Positions 1-7,049 of a stretch of 53,594 bases of DNA are shown here, one piece after another (the first letter of the stretch is position 1; every line of letters starts with the position of its first letter). Made by a program: the position numbers and the translations under genes. The notes under the pieces were generated by a model. It saw nothing but the letters and a program-made list of their open reading frames with translations, had not been told where the DNA came from and did no database searches. Source of the stretch: Clostridia bacterium (GTDB lineage Bacteria; Bacillota; Clostridia; TANB77; CAG-508); NCBI GenBank assembly GCA_017528085.1, contig JAFXPH010000003.1:1-53594 (forward strand). The letters are read 5' to 3'.

Positions 1-90
1 ATCTAAAAGAATGAGTTAAGTCCGTTCGACTTGCATGTCTTATGTGCGCCGCCAGCGTTTATCCTGAGCCAGGATCAAACTCTCGTTTTG
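1..90 (-). rRNA. rrs: 16S ribosomal RNA, 5' end only (partial)
   Basis: Read on the minus strand, bases 82 to 1 give the universal 16S 5' region: GAGTTTGATCCTGGCTCAG, then the GCTGGCGGCG and CATGCAAGTCGAACG blocks. Aligning the GAGTTTG block to E. coli base 9 puts the mature 5' end near position 90. The rest of the gene lies beyond the left edge. It is the only RNA gene seen in the window, and it is transcribed from the three promoters between 265 and 540. Confidence 0.97.
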
Positions 91-237
91 ATGGTATCTA
101 TATAATTACTTATATAAATCAAAATTAAGTTTGAGCTTTATTAGCTCTAATTTTTAAAAATTTACTTTGGTAGTATAAAACTACCGCTTGGTTATTCTTA
201 AAGGATATTGTTGTTTATTTTTCAATGTACTTTTTAG

Positions 238-260
238 TTCGTTCACTTGCTGTGAACGAA
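238..260 (-). other. Hairpin in the 16S rRNA leader
   Basis: A perfect 9-bp inverted repeat (TTCGTTCAC / GTGAACGAA, 5-nt loop ttgct) lies between the last rRNA promoter and the 16S gene. The start site predicted from the -10 box at 265-270 falls near position 258, so the hairpin would be the very 5' end of transcripts from the proximal promoter. It has no T-run, so it is not a terminator. A role in leader processing or transcript protection is inference. Confidence 0.6.
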
Positions 261-264
261 TATT

Positions 265-293
265 ATTCTAACACATAGGAATTTTCTTGTCAA
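265..293 (-). promoter_or_regulatory. rRNA promoter, proximal
   Basis: Minus strand: -35 TTGACA (293-288), 17-nt spacer, -10 TAGAAT (270-265). The perfect -35 and spacing fit a housekeeping sigma-A rRNA promoter. The downstream leader (about 258 to 91) holds the hairpin at 238-260 and a TTGAAAAATAAACA segment resembling clostridial rRNA antitermination leaders. Confidence 0.85.
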
Positions 294-388
294 CAACTTT
301 TTTCAAGTTTTTTCAAAAAAATTTATAACTTTTTTTAAGTACTTCAATGTGCTAGATATCTACCTTTTTTTGGGTAGCACTGTCCTTA

Positions 389-417
389 AGTATACTACCT
401 TTTTAGGAGGTTGTCAA
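389..417 (-). promoter_or_regulatory. rRNA promoter, middle
   Basis: Minus strand: TTGACA (417-412), 17-nt spacer, TATACT (394-389). This is the second of three evenly spaced promoters; the -10 boxes are 123-124 bp apart. Confidence 0.85.
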
Positions 418-511
418 CACATTAATTCAAAGTTTTTTAAATTTTTTTTGAAATTTTTTTGAACTATCTAAAAGCACTTATTTATCAAGCTTTTCCTTTG
501 TTAGTGGGCTT

Positions 512-540
512 ATTTTATCAATAAAAATCTATAAAGTCAA
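512..540 (-). promoter_or_regulatory. rRNA promoter, distal
   Basis: Minus strand: TTGACT (540-535), 17-nt spacer, TAAAAT (517-512), with TGA directly before the -10 (extended -10 form). It is the most upstream of the three. The stretch 91-609 has no coding gene; it holds only these promoters, the leader and a terminator. Confidence 0.7.
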
Positions 541-580
541 CGACCATTGTGTTGATTTTGTGTGAATTTTAGGTAAATTT

Positions 581-605
581 AAAGGAGTACTATATGTACT
601 CCTTT
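581..605 (-). terminator. Terminator after the GT-C-like membrane protein gene
   Basis: Perfect 10-bp stem AAAGGAGTAC / GTACTCCTTT with a 5-nt loop, directly after the stop codon of the gene that ends at 610. On the minus strand it is followed by the short T-rich run TTTAAATTT. It separates that gene from the rRNA promoters. Confidence 0.7.
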
Positions 606-609
606 AATA

Positions 610-2271
610 TTAATCTTCTTTCTTATTTATAATATAAAGCATAGTTCCTACTATTGTAAGTATAGTAATTATATGACCAGTCTTTTGAATTGGTGTCATC
701 TTATAGTAAACGTATACTGTACCATTATAATTTTCATCTGAACTTATAACTACCATTCCATTAGTTGTATTTTTATCTACTTTCAATTCATGTTTTATAC
801 CATCTTCAGTTTCAATATATGAATAGTATCCTTTATAATATGCTAAAGGTACATTTAGATCAAAATCATAATCATTATCTTCATATTTAAATGTAACTAT
901 ACCATTTTCCTTTTTATGAGGTATTATCTTTCTATTTTTTCCTCCATCATTTGTATTATATACATGATTATCTTCTACATTAAGTTCTATTGGTTTATAT
1001 TCACCATTTGCAATCTTTGGTCCAGACATTAGTATTTCGTATGTAATCAAATGTGGATTTATCTTTACTGTATTTAAATACTTAGCAGCAAAAATACATG
1101 TAAGAACGATTCCTACATTAAATAAATCATCTTTATTAATAGAAGAATTTATAAATGCATATGCTCCTCCTAAACTTAATAATAATGTAGAAAGCATATT
1201 AAATCTAAATGGGAATTGTATTATTTGAAGTATTTCTGCTTTCTCCCATGGGAATAGATTTGTAGAAACAAAAACAAAGAAATATCCCAAAAATGTCACT
1301 TGTACCATAAATCTATGTTCTATTCTTTTATCTTTATCTTTAACTAAAATTATTAATATAGGAAAGGCTAAAAGTAAAATGCCAATTCCTTTGCTTGTAT
1401 ATGTATCAGTGTTTTCGATAGTATTATCAAACATCTCTTGAACTCCACAAGCATTTGCTTCAAGTGATTCAGCACTATTTTTGTGAACATCTATCAAAAC
1501 TGTACTTGAAAATCTTTGCTCTAAATATGGAAGCACAAAGCTAGATACAATCATGATAGAAACTATTCCTGCAATAAAGATATTTAATATTTTCTTTTTG
1601 TCTTTAAAAATTACATTTATATTTATTACTATTAATATAATAAGTAGAATTAATATTATTAATGTAGAAAGTATATGTGAGTTCATTATTCCAAAAAGGC
1701 CAAAAGCAATTAAATACCATCTCTTATTATCGCCATATATAACATCGTAAACACCTGCTATAACTAGTGGTAAAAATGTTAAACCTAATATTTCTCCAAG
1801 CGCTGCTCTTGCATATACATCTATAAATCTATACATTGAAAAAATGTATAAAAAAGATGCAAGGTAAGATACTTTTCTATCTTTAAATATTACTTTTGCA
1901 GAATAGTACATTATAAGTCCTGTAGCAAAAGTGATTATTAAAATGAATAGCTTATATGAAGTTAGAACTCCAAGTCCCATCTTTAAGAATATCATTGGAA
2001 TCATCAAGAATAGGTCTGGATAATAAAGTGGATTACCATATCCAAGTCCATCTAATAACTCAGAATGAACAAATACTGGAAAGCGTCCCATTTCAATTTC
2101 ATCAAAACTACTTTGAATTCTATTTAAATGATATACAAGATCATGTCCAAAAATAGTACCACTATCTAAATATGGTAGTGTAGCAAATATTGCTGCAAAC
2201 AAGAATACTATAAATGGAAGGAATTTTTCCTTAAATTTTTCATTTTGTCTTAATTTTTTAAACAATCTCAT
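610..2271 (-). CDS. Polytopic membrane protein, PTPS-related/GT-C glycosyltransferase-like
   Basis: A 553-residue integral membrane protein with about 11-12 predicted hydrophobic segments and a C-terminal extracytoplasmic domain (about residues 410-525), ending in one more membrane span and a KKED tail. Early motifs (GHDLVYHLNRI near residue 45, GYGNPLYYPDLF, then YARAALGE) match the '6-pyruvoyl-tetrahydropterin synthase related' membrane family (PF10131), whose fold resembles GT-C glycosyltransferases. By family analogy it may move sugars or lipid-linked glycans at the membrane; the substrate is unknown. TTG at 2274 directly precedes ATG at 2271. The ATG is better spaced from the GAAAGAG ribosome-binding site, so it is chosen here. 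The gene is monocistronic, between its own promoter (2300-2328) and terminator (581-605). Confidence 0.75.
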   Translation of the reverse strand: MRLFKKLRQNEKFKEKFLPFIVFLFAAIFATLPYLDSGTIFGHDLVYHLNRIQSSFDEIEMGRFPVFVHSELLDGLGYGNPLYYPDLFLMIPMIFLKMGLGVLTSYKLFILIITFATGLIMYYSAKVIFKDRKVSYLASFLYIFSMYRFIDVYARAALGEILGLTFLPLVIAGVYDVIYGDNKRWYLIAFGLFGIMNSHILSTLIILILLIILIVININVIFKDKKKILNIFIAGIVSIMIVSSFVLPYLEQRFSSTVLIDVHKNSAESLEANACGVQEMFDNTIENTDTYTSKGIGILLLAFPILIILVKDKDKRIEHRFMVQVTFLGYFFVFVSTNLFPWEKAEILQIIQFPFRFNMLSTLLLSLGGAYAFINSSINKDDLFNVGIVLTCIFAAKYLNTVKINPHLITYEILMSGPKIANGEYKPIELNVEDNHVYNTNDGGKNRKIIPHKKENGIVTFKYEDNDYDFDLNVPLAYYKGYYSYIETEDGIKHELKVDKNTTNGMVVISSDENYNGTVYVYYKMTPIQKTGHIITILTIVGTMLYIINKKED

Positions 2272-2299
2272 CAACTCTTTCTTTTTTAATTACTTTCTT

Positions 2300-2328
2300 A
2301 ATATATTATTTTATTTGCCTGCTGTCAA
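2300..2328 (-). promoter_or_regulatory. Promoter for the GT-C-like membrane protein
   Basis: Minus strand TTGACA (2328-2323), 17-nt spacer, TATATT (2305-2300). It is divergent from the plus-strand promoter at 2338-2366. Confidence 0.75.
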
Positions 2329-2337
2329 GTAAATATA

Positions 2338-2366
2338 TTGAAACTTAAGCTTTTTTAAAGTATAAT
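2338..2366 (+). promoter_or_regulatory. Promoter giving a predicted leaderless rluA/D-family mRNA
   Basis: TTGAAA (2338-2343), 17-nt spacer, TATAAT (2361-2366). Only six bases (AATCCC) separate the -10 box from the ATG at 2373, so the expected start site is at or next to the start codon. No Shine-Dalgarno sequence is present. Confidence 0.7.
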
Positions 2367-2372
2367 AATCCC

Positions 2373-3242
2373 ATGAGAAAAATTATAGTTCCAAAACAAT
2401 ATGATAATAAAATGTTAGTTAATTTCATACTTGATAGTTTTAAAGCCTTGAATCAAAACCAACTATACAAGGCTTTAAGGAAAAAAGATGTTAGAGTAAA
2501 TAACATTAAGATTCAAGAAAATCAAGCTATCCATGAAGGTGATGAAATTACTATCTATATTGTAGATGAAATTCTTTTAGGTAAGAAAGATATTAATCTC
2601 GAAGTTGTTTATGAAGATGATAATATTCTAGCTATTAATAAACCTTCAGGAATATCTGTTACAGAAAATGACTTAAACGAAACATCTCTTACTAAACTTG
2701 TAAAAGATTCTTTTGGAAATAATGTAGAACCATGTCATAGACTAGACAGAAACACAAGTGGTATAGTTCTATTTGCTAAAGACAAAGAATCATTAGATAT
2801 TATACTTCAAAAATTTAAAAATGAAGAAATAGAAAAGCATTACTATACAAAAGTTTATGGCATAGTTAAAGAAGATCATAAAATATTAAAAGATTACTTA
2901 TTTAAAGATGCAAAATTAAACATGGTATATGTATCTAAAGAAAAAAAGAAAAACTACCAAGAGATAGTTACAGAATATAATGTACTTGAAAGAAACAAAG
3001 AAGAAAACACTACTTCTTTAGATGTGACTCTTCACACAGGAAGAACTCATCAAATAAGAGCCCATCTATCATTTATTGGTTATCCTATAATTGGAGATGG
3101 AAAATACGGTTCAAATGAGATTAATAAAAAATTTGGTTTAAAAAGCCAATATCTAATAAGCTATAAACTAATTTTTCGCTTTAAAACCGATTCTCGTAAG
3201 CTTAATTATTTAAATAACAAAGAAATTAAAATAAAAATATAA
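2373..3242 (+). CDS. RluA/RluD-family 23S rRNA pseudouridine synthase
   Basis: A 289-residue enzyme that would isomerise specific uridines of structured RNA, most likely 23S rRNA, to pseudouridine. Residues 1-63 look like an S4 RNA-binding domain. The catalytic domain follows, with the diagnostic HRLDR motif (catalytic Asp125), INKPSG near residue 89, and TGRTHQIRAH plus GDGKYG in the C-terminal third. The length fits RluA/RluD (about 290-325). The start at 2373 is kept because the MRKIIVPK beginning runs straight into the S4 domain, although there is no ribosome-binding site and the promoter suggests a leaderless message. Which paralogue (RluD, RluC or RluB-like) cannot be decided by eye. 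Confidence 0.92.
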   Translation: MRKIIVPKQYDNKMLVNFILDSFKALNQNQLYKALRKKDVRVNNIKIQENQAIHEGDEITIYIVDEILLGKKDINLEVVYEDDNILAINKPSGISVTENDLNETSLTKLVKDSFGNNVEPCHRLDRNTSGIVLFAKDKESLDIILQKFKNEEIEKHYYTKVYGIVKEDHKILKDYLFKDAKLNMVYVSKEKKKNYQEIVTEYNVLERNKEENTTSLDVTLHTGRTHQIRAHLSFIGYPIIGDGKYGSNEINKKFGLKSQYLISYKLIFRFKTDSRKLNYLNNKEIKIKI

Positions 3243-3243
3243 A

Positions 3244-3268
3244 AACGTTCAGATTAAATCTGAACGTT
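3244..3268. terminator. Bidirectional terminator between convergent genes
   Basis: Inverted repeat AACGTTCAGA...TCTGAACGTT with loop TTAAA, flanked by A-runs on the left and T-runs on the right. It works for the plus-strand pseudouridine synthase (stop 3242) and the minus-strand gene ending at 3274. Confidence 0.9.
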
Positions 3269-3273
3269 TTTTA

Positions 3274-5379
3274 TTATCTATCTACATCATTATCTTGTAC
3301 TAAATCATCTTGATTTTTTGGTTCATTTGATTGTTCAATTGTAAGTTTGATAGGCCCTACTTTAGGAATAAAATCATCTTCTCTTTCATTTTGAATGCTA
3401 TCTACTTTCATGTTTGCTACTTCTACAGTAGAACCAGAAGCATTTTCACTACTACCTTCAATAGTTTGTTCTTCAAGTGATTTCTTATAATTTATATTTC
3501 CTTCTTTATTTCTGTTTATAAAATTATTAATTCCTTTTTTAATACCATTTATAAAATTACTTAAAGCAGATGGCTTTTTATTTGAGTATAGTTGCAAATC
3601 AGTTGGCTGCTTTATTTGTTCTCCAATTTTATATTCCATATCAAACTCTTCAGTTACTTCCATAGGAACCATCTTTCCATCATGAATAGTATAGAAAGAC
3701 AAATCATTACCATTTTCTACAACTATATTTCTTGATGAAATATGAATTCTAGCATCTGGTTTTTCTATAAACAATTTTTTTCTAAAAGCTTCAAGGTTAT
3801 TTGTGGCAACTTCAATTTCGTTATTCATTCCAGCTGTAAAATCAAGTTCTACATCTTCCTTAGAGTCTTTACCAATTTTTTGGTCTGAGTAGTTATATCT
3901 ATTAAATATATTATCTTTTCCATAGATTATTGAGCTTGATATTTGTAAATTAGGATCTTTAGATTTTACTTTAAGTAATCTAACACTTGAAAGCATATCT
4001 AATAAAGCTTTACTTTCAGAACTATTATATGCATCTGTAGCGATAGTCATAACCTCTGTAATCTCATTCTTAAAGCCAGGATTTACAGAATTAGCGAAAT
4101 CAGTTAAAAATTTTCTATCATAAGAATTCTTATCTCCCAGTTTAACAATTTTCTCTGTTTCAGCAAAATCTGCTAAAGTAAATGTTCCATCTTTTAACTT
4201 TTCAGTTTGAACTGCCGCCATATATGTTGAAAAACCTTTTTGTTTCTCTTGGAATTTTTGCATAAATGAAATAACAAAAGGAGGTGGATTAATATCTAAA
4301 AATTCATCATCAAGATATTTTATGTCTGTATTTAATACTTTATATACCTCAACTAACTTTTTATAAGATTGTTCAGAAACTGGATCTTCATTAAAAATTT
4401 GTTCAGTTTCTTTTCCAAAAAATGTTTGTAAAGCAACTGATTCAAAATTTAGTATAGAAGCAGTCTTACCCTTTTCCATAGGTTTTATTATTTGTTCATC
4501 ATAATACTTAGCTAATGTTTCTAAAGAATCAGGTATATTTTTCTTAGTAATAAAATCCTTATAGTCATCTGTTTTTCTGTCTCGTTCATATGCTGATTTA
4601 AAAGTTTCAAATTCTTCTTCTTGCTTTTTTATTGTTTCTTCATCTAAATAATCAGATGGTCTTATATGTGAATCAAGAGCATGTGAAACTAGTCTCATTT
4701 TTGAAAGATTACTATTTCTAACATATAGGTCATCTGCTAAAGTAAGAAGACTTACCACTTCATCTTTTGAGATTCCTAAAATTTTGGGAAATCTTCCGAA
4801 CACATCTCCTTTTCCAAGTTCCATTACCTTTTCTGTTCCAACGAATTTTTCTAATAATCTAATGTAATTTGTAAGTTCTGGATAAGCTAATGTCTTAAAT
4901 CCTGCTTTTTCGCAAAACCATTCTGTTAATCCTTCATTTAAACCTCTACCTATTTCTGAACGATAATAATAAACAGGATCAAGTTGTGATTGCATTATTC
5001 CAGTTCCATCTTCAATTCCATATTTCCTACATTCTTTATATGTCCTATTTAAAATTGCATGAACTGCTTCATGAACTAATATTTCTTGCAAATCAGTATC
5101 ATTTGAAACATCATCGACTGAAAGTAAAGCACCATCTTTTCCTGAACGTAAAAGAGTAATTGATTTGTCTACTCCATAGTGATAACCAGCATAAGTTTTT
5201 CCCATTTGAGGTTCATTTGTATAAACAGATAAAATGTTATCACGAATCTTCTTAGCCGCAAAATTCTTGCCAAATACTTTTACAAAAGCTTCATTACTAT
5301 TTAATTTTTCAGGAACAAATTCATAGACAAAATGTCTTAGTTCCTCATTTAGTACTCTTTCATTACTAACTTGTGCCAT
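3274..5379 (-). CDS. Large HExxH metallopeptidase-like protein of unknown function
   Basis: A 701-residue protein with no signal peptide and no membrane segment. The N-terminal part carries a gluzincin-like zinc signature: HEAVH at residues 103-107, preceded by EILV, and an NEGLTEW helix with candidate third ligand Glu149 about 42 residues later. The middle (about 210-450) is helical and charged. Residues 450-590 are mixed and beta-rich. The tail (about 600-701) is Lys/Asn-rich then acidic and probably disordered. I do not recognise a named family. A zinc-dependent peptidase or inactive relative acting in the cytosol is inference from the motifs. It lies 11 bp after the 76-residue gene at 5391 and shares its promoter. 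Confidence 0.65.
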   Translation of the reverse strand: MAQVSNERVLNEELRHFVYEFVPEKLNSNEAFVKVFGKNFAAKKIRDNILSVYTNEPQMGKTYAGYHYGVDKSITLLRSGKDGALLSVDDVSNDTDLQEILVHEAVHAILNRTYKECRKYGIEDGTGIMQSQLDPVYYYRSEIGRGLNEGLTEWFCEKAGFKTLAYPELTNYIRLLEKFVGTEKVMELGKGDVFGRFPKILGISKDEVVSLLTLADDLYVRNSNLSKMRLVSHALDSHIRPSDYLDEETIKKQEEEFETFKSAYERDRKTDDYKDFITKKNIPDSLETLAKYYDEQIIKPMEKGKTASILNFESVALQTFFGKETEQIFNEDPVSEQSYKKLVEVYKVLNTDIKYLDDEFLDINPPPFVISFMQKFQEKQKGFSTYMAAVQTEKLKDGTFTLADFAETEKIVKLGDKNSYDRKFLTDFANSVNPGFKNEITEVMTIATDAYNSSESKALLDMLSSVRLLKVKSKDPNLQISSSIIYGKDNIFNRYNYSDQKIGKDSKEDVELDFTAGMNNEIEVATNNLEAFRKKLFIEKPDARIHISSRNIVVENGNDLSFYTIHDGKMVPMEVTEEFDMEYKIGEQIKQPTDLQLYSNKKPSALSNFINGIKKGINNFINRNKEGNINYKKSLEEQTIEGSSENASGSTVEVANMKVDSIQNEREDDFIPKVGPIKLTIEQSNEPKNQDDLVQDNDVDR

Positions 5380-5390
5380 CTCTACCTCTA

Positions 5391-5621
5391 TTAATAATTT
5401 ATTTGTGAATCAATTTCATATTCTTCTCTTAAATGCTTATACTCTTCGGCGTCTAAAACTTCAGATACAGAATCATTTTCAATATTAAAATATCTATATC
5501 TAAAAGTTTTCCCTTGCACTTCTATGGCTTTAGCATAAGTTTTTCCATTATCTTTAATTTCAGTAATTAATTTACAATTATATTTTTCTTTTAATGATTT
5601 TTCTAAATCGTTTGAATTCAT
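5391..5621 (-). CDS. Small hypothetical protein (76 aa), partner of the HExxH gene
   Basis: A 76-residue charged soluble protein with a predicted alpha-beta-beta pattern (LEKSLKEKYNC, then KAIEV and FRYRYF strands). No family recognised. The start is supported by an AGGAG site eight bases before the ATG and by the promoter at 5651-5679. It is the first gene of a two-gene operon with the metallopeptidase-like protein, which suggests a common process, but nothing in the sequence says which. Confidence 0.7.
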   Translation of the reverse strand: MNSNDLEKSLKEKYNCKLITEIKDNGKTYAKAIEVQGKTFRYRYFNIENDSVSEVLDAEEYKHLREEYEIDSQINY

Positions 5622-5650
5622 ACAATTCTCCTATTTTACCTTATATAAAA

Positions 5651-5679
5651 ATTATATTTATAATAATATTAAAATACAA
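5651..5679 (-). promoter_or_regulatory. Promoter of the two-gene HExxH operon
   Basis: Minus strand TTGTAT (5679-5674), 17-nt spacer, TATAAT (5656-5651), just downstream of the rubredoxin-gene terminator. Confidence 0.6.
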
Positions 5680-5687
5680 TAAAAAAA

Positions 5688-5715
5688 CCTTTAAACTTTT
5701 GTTACAGTTTAAAGG
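5688..5715 (-). terminator. Terminator after the cysS-to-rubredoxin gene run
   Basis: Stem CCTTTAAAC / GTTTAAAGG (5688-5696 with 5707-5715) followed on the minus strand by a run of seven T. It ends the transcript just after the rubredoxin stop codon. Confidence 0.85.
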
Positions 5716-5724
5716 CTTTTTGTA

Positions 5725-5862
5725 TTATTCTTCTACTTTTTGGAACATATCTTTACCAACTCCACATAATGGACAAGTCCAATCTGCTGGTAAATCTTCC
5801 CATTTTGTTCCTTCTACTTCCTCATCATAAATATAACCACAAGCTACACATTTGTACTTCAT
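5725..5862 (-). CDS. Rubredoxin
   Basis: A 45-residue electron-transfer protein that binds one iron through four cysteines. CVACGY (Cys5, Cys8) and CPLCGVG (Cys30, Cys33) are the two CxxCG knuckles; the conserved aromatic and Trp residues ([12 protein letters not shown]) are present. AGGAGG lies upstream of the ATG. It starts 12 bp after the flavodiiron protein stop codon, so the two are co-transcribed, and rubredoxin is the known electron donor to such enzymes. The length is slightly below the usual 52-54 residues because the C-terminal tail is short. Confidence 0.96.
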   Translation of the reverse strand: MKYKCVACGYIYDEEVEGTKWEDLPADWTCPLCGVGKDMFQKVEE

Positions 5863-5874
5863 AAAAATACCTCC

Positions 5875-7038
5875 TTATTTTAATAAATTCTCTACCATTA
5901 TATTAATATTATTAATACCCTCTTCATCTATTGAAGATTTAATAGTTACCACAGGCTCAACTATTACAATATCTTTCATTGACTCAAATGCTTCTTTCAT
6001 TAGTTTTCCAGAGCAAGGAGCCCATGATCCGTTTTCTATTAAACCAACTTTTCTATTTTGATATGATTTATGTTTTAATGATTTTAATAATAAATCCGTG
6101 TGTGGGAATAATCCCATGTCATATGTTGGAGACGCAAGAATTAAATGTTCATATTTATATGCATTTGCTATGCATACTGACATTTCAGTTCTAGCTAAGT
6201 CAAATACTTTATAGTCTTTTACACCTTTTTCTTTTAGTATTTCTTCTAACTTTTCAATGGCATTTCTTGTATTGCCATGAATAGAATTATAAAGAACAAG
6301 TACACCATCTAATTCTGCCCTGTAGCTAGACCATGTATCATACTTATCTATATAATATGAAAGATTTTCTTCTAAAACTGGTCCATGTAGTGGACAAATT
6401 TTGTTTATATCAAGTGCTGCAGCTTTCTTTAAAAGTGTTTGCACTTGCATACCATATCTTCCAACAATATTTATAAAGAATCTTCTAGCTTCATCTTCCC
6501 AGCCATCATCTAGATTAAATTCTCCAAACTTTCCAAATGCATCTGCAGAGAATAATATTTTTTCTGTAGATTCATAAGTTAGTATTACTTCTGGCCAGTG
6601 CACCATTGGAGCAGAAACAAAGTTTAGTTCATGTTCTCCAAGACTTACTTTATCTCCTTCTTTAACAACAACAGCTCTATCTGATAAATCAACCTTAAAG
6701 AATTGATTTATAAATTCAAATGCTTTTTGACTTGCAATAACTTGCATGTTTGGATACTTATCAGTTAAGTATTTAATATTTGCTGAATGGTCTGGTTCAA
6801 CGTGTTGAACAACTAGATAAGATGGTTCTTTTCCATCTAATACTTTTTCTATATTTTCTTTCCATTCTTTTTCTTTTCTTTTATCTACTGTATCCATTAT
6901 TGTTATTTTCTCATCAAAAATAACATATGAATTATATGTAATTCCATGTGGTGCTTTGTATTGACTTTCAAATAAATCTATATCACTATCATAGCATCCA
7001 ACATAATAAATAGAATCTGTTATTTTATTATCCCTCAT
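5875..7038 (-). CDS. fprA: Flavodiiron protein (FprA-type O2/NO reductase)
   Basis: A 387-residue cytosolic enzyme that reduces O2 to water and/or NO to N2O in anaerobes, with electrons from rubredoxin. An N-terminal metallo-beta-lactamase-like diiron domain (about 1-245) has all canonical ligands: His79, Glu81, Asp83 (HVEPDH), His147, Asp166 and His218. A C-terminal flavodoxin domain (about 246-387) has the FMN phosphate loop SIHGNT. No extra rubredoxin or flavin reductase domain is fused, so it is a class A enzyme that needs the separate rubredoxin encoded next to it. It starts 11 bp after ftsH. Confidence 0.95.
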   Translation of the reverse strand: MRDNKITDSIYYVGCYDSDIDLFESQYKAPHGITYNSYVIFDEKITIMDTVDKRKEKEWKENIEKVLDGKEPSYLVVQHVEPDHSANIKYLTDKYPNMQVIASQKAFEFINQFFKVDLSDRAVVVKEGDKVSLGEHELNFVSAPMVHWPEVILTYESTEKILFSADAFGKFGEFNLDDGWEDEARRFFINIVGRYGMQVQTLLKKAAALDINKICPLHGPVLEENLSYYIDKYDTWSSYRAELDGVLVLYNSIHGNTRNAIEKLEEILKEKGVKDYKVFDLARTEMSVCIANAYKYEHLILASPTYDMGLFPHTDLLLKSLKHKSYQNRKVGLIENGSWAPCSGKLMKEAFESMKDIVIVEPVVTIKSSIDEEGINNINIMVENLLK

Positions 7039-7049
7039 TTATACTCCTT

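Noticed and set aside
91..609. Possible tRNA or small gene upstream of the 16S gene
   Set aside because: No cloverleaf and no frame with a ribosome-binding site; the stretch is explained by three promoters, a leader hairpin and a terminator.
3274..5621. Toxin-antitoxin pair
   Set aside because: The small partner has no DNA-binding or antitoxin motif and the large protein no known toxin domain. The layout alone does not support the claim.
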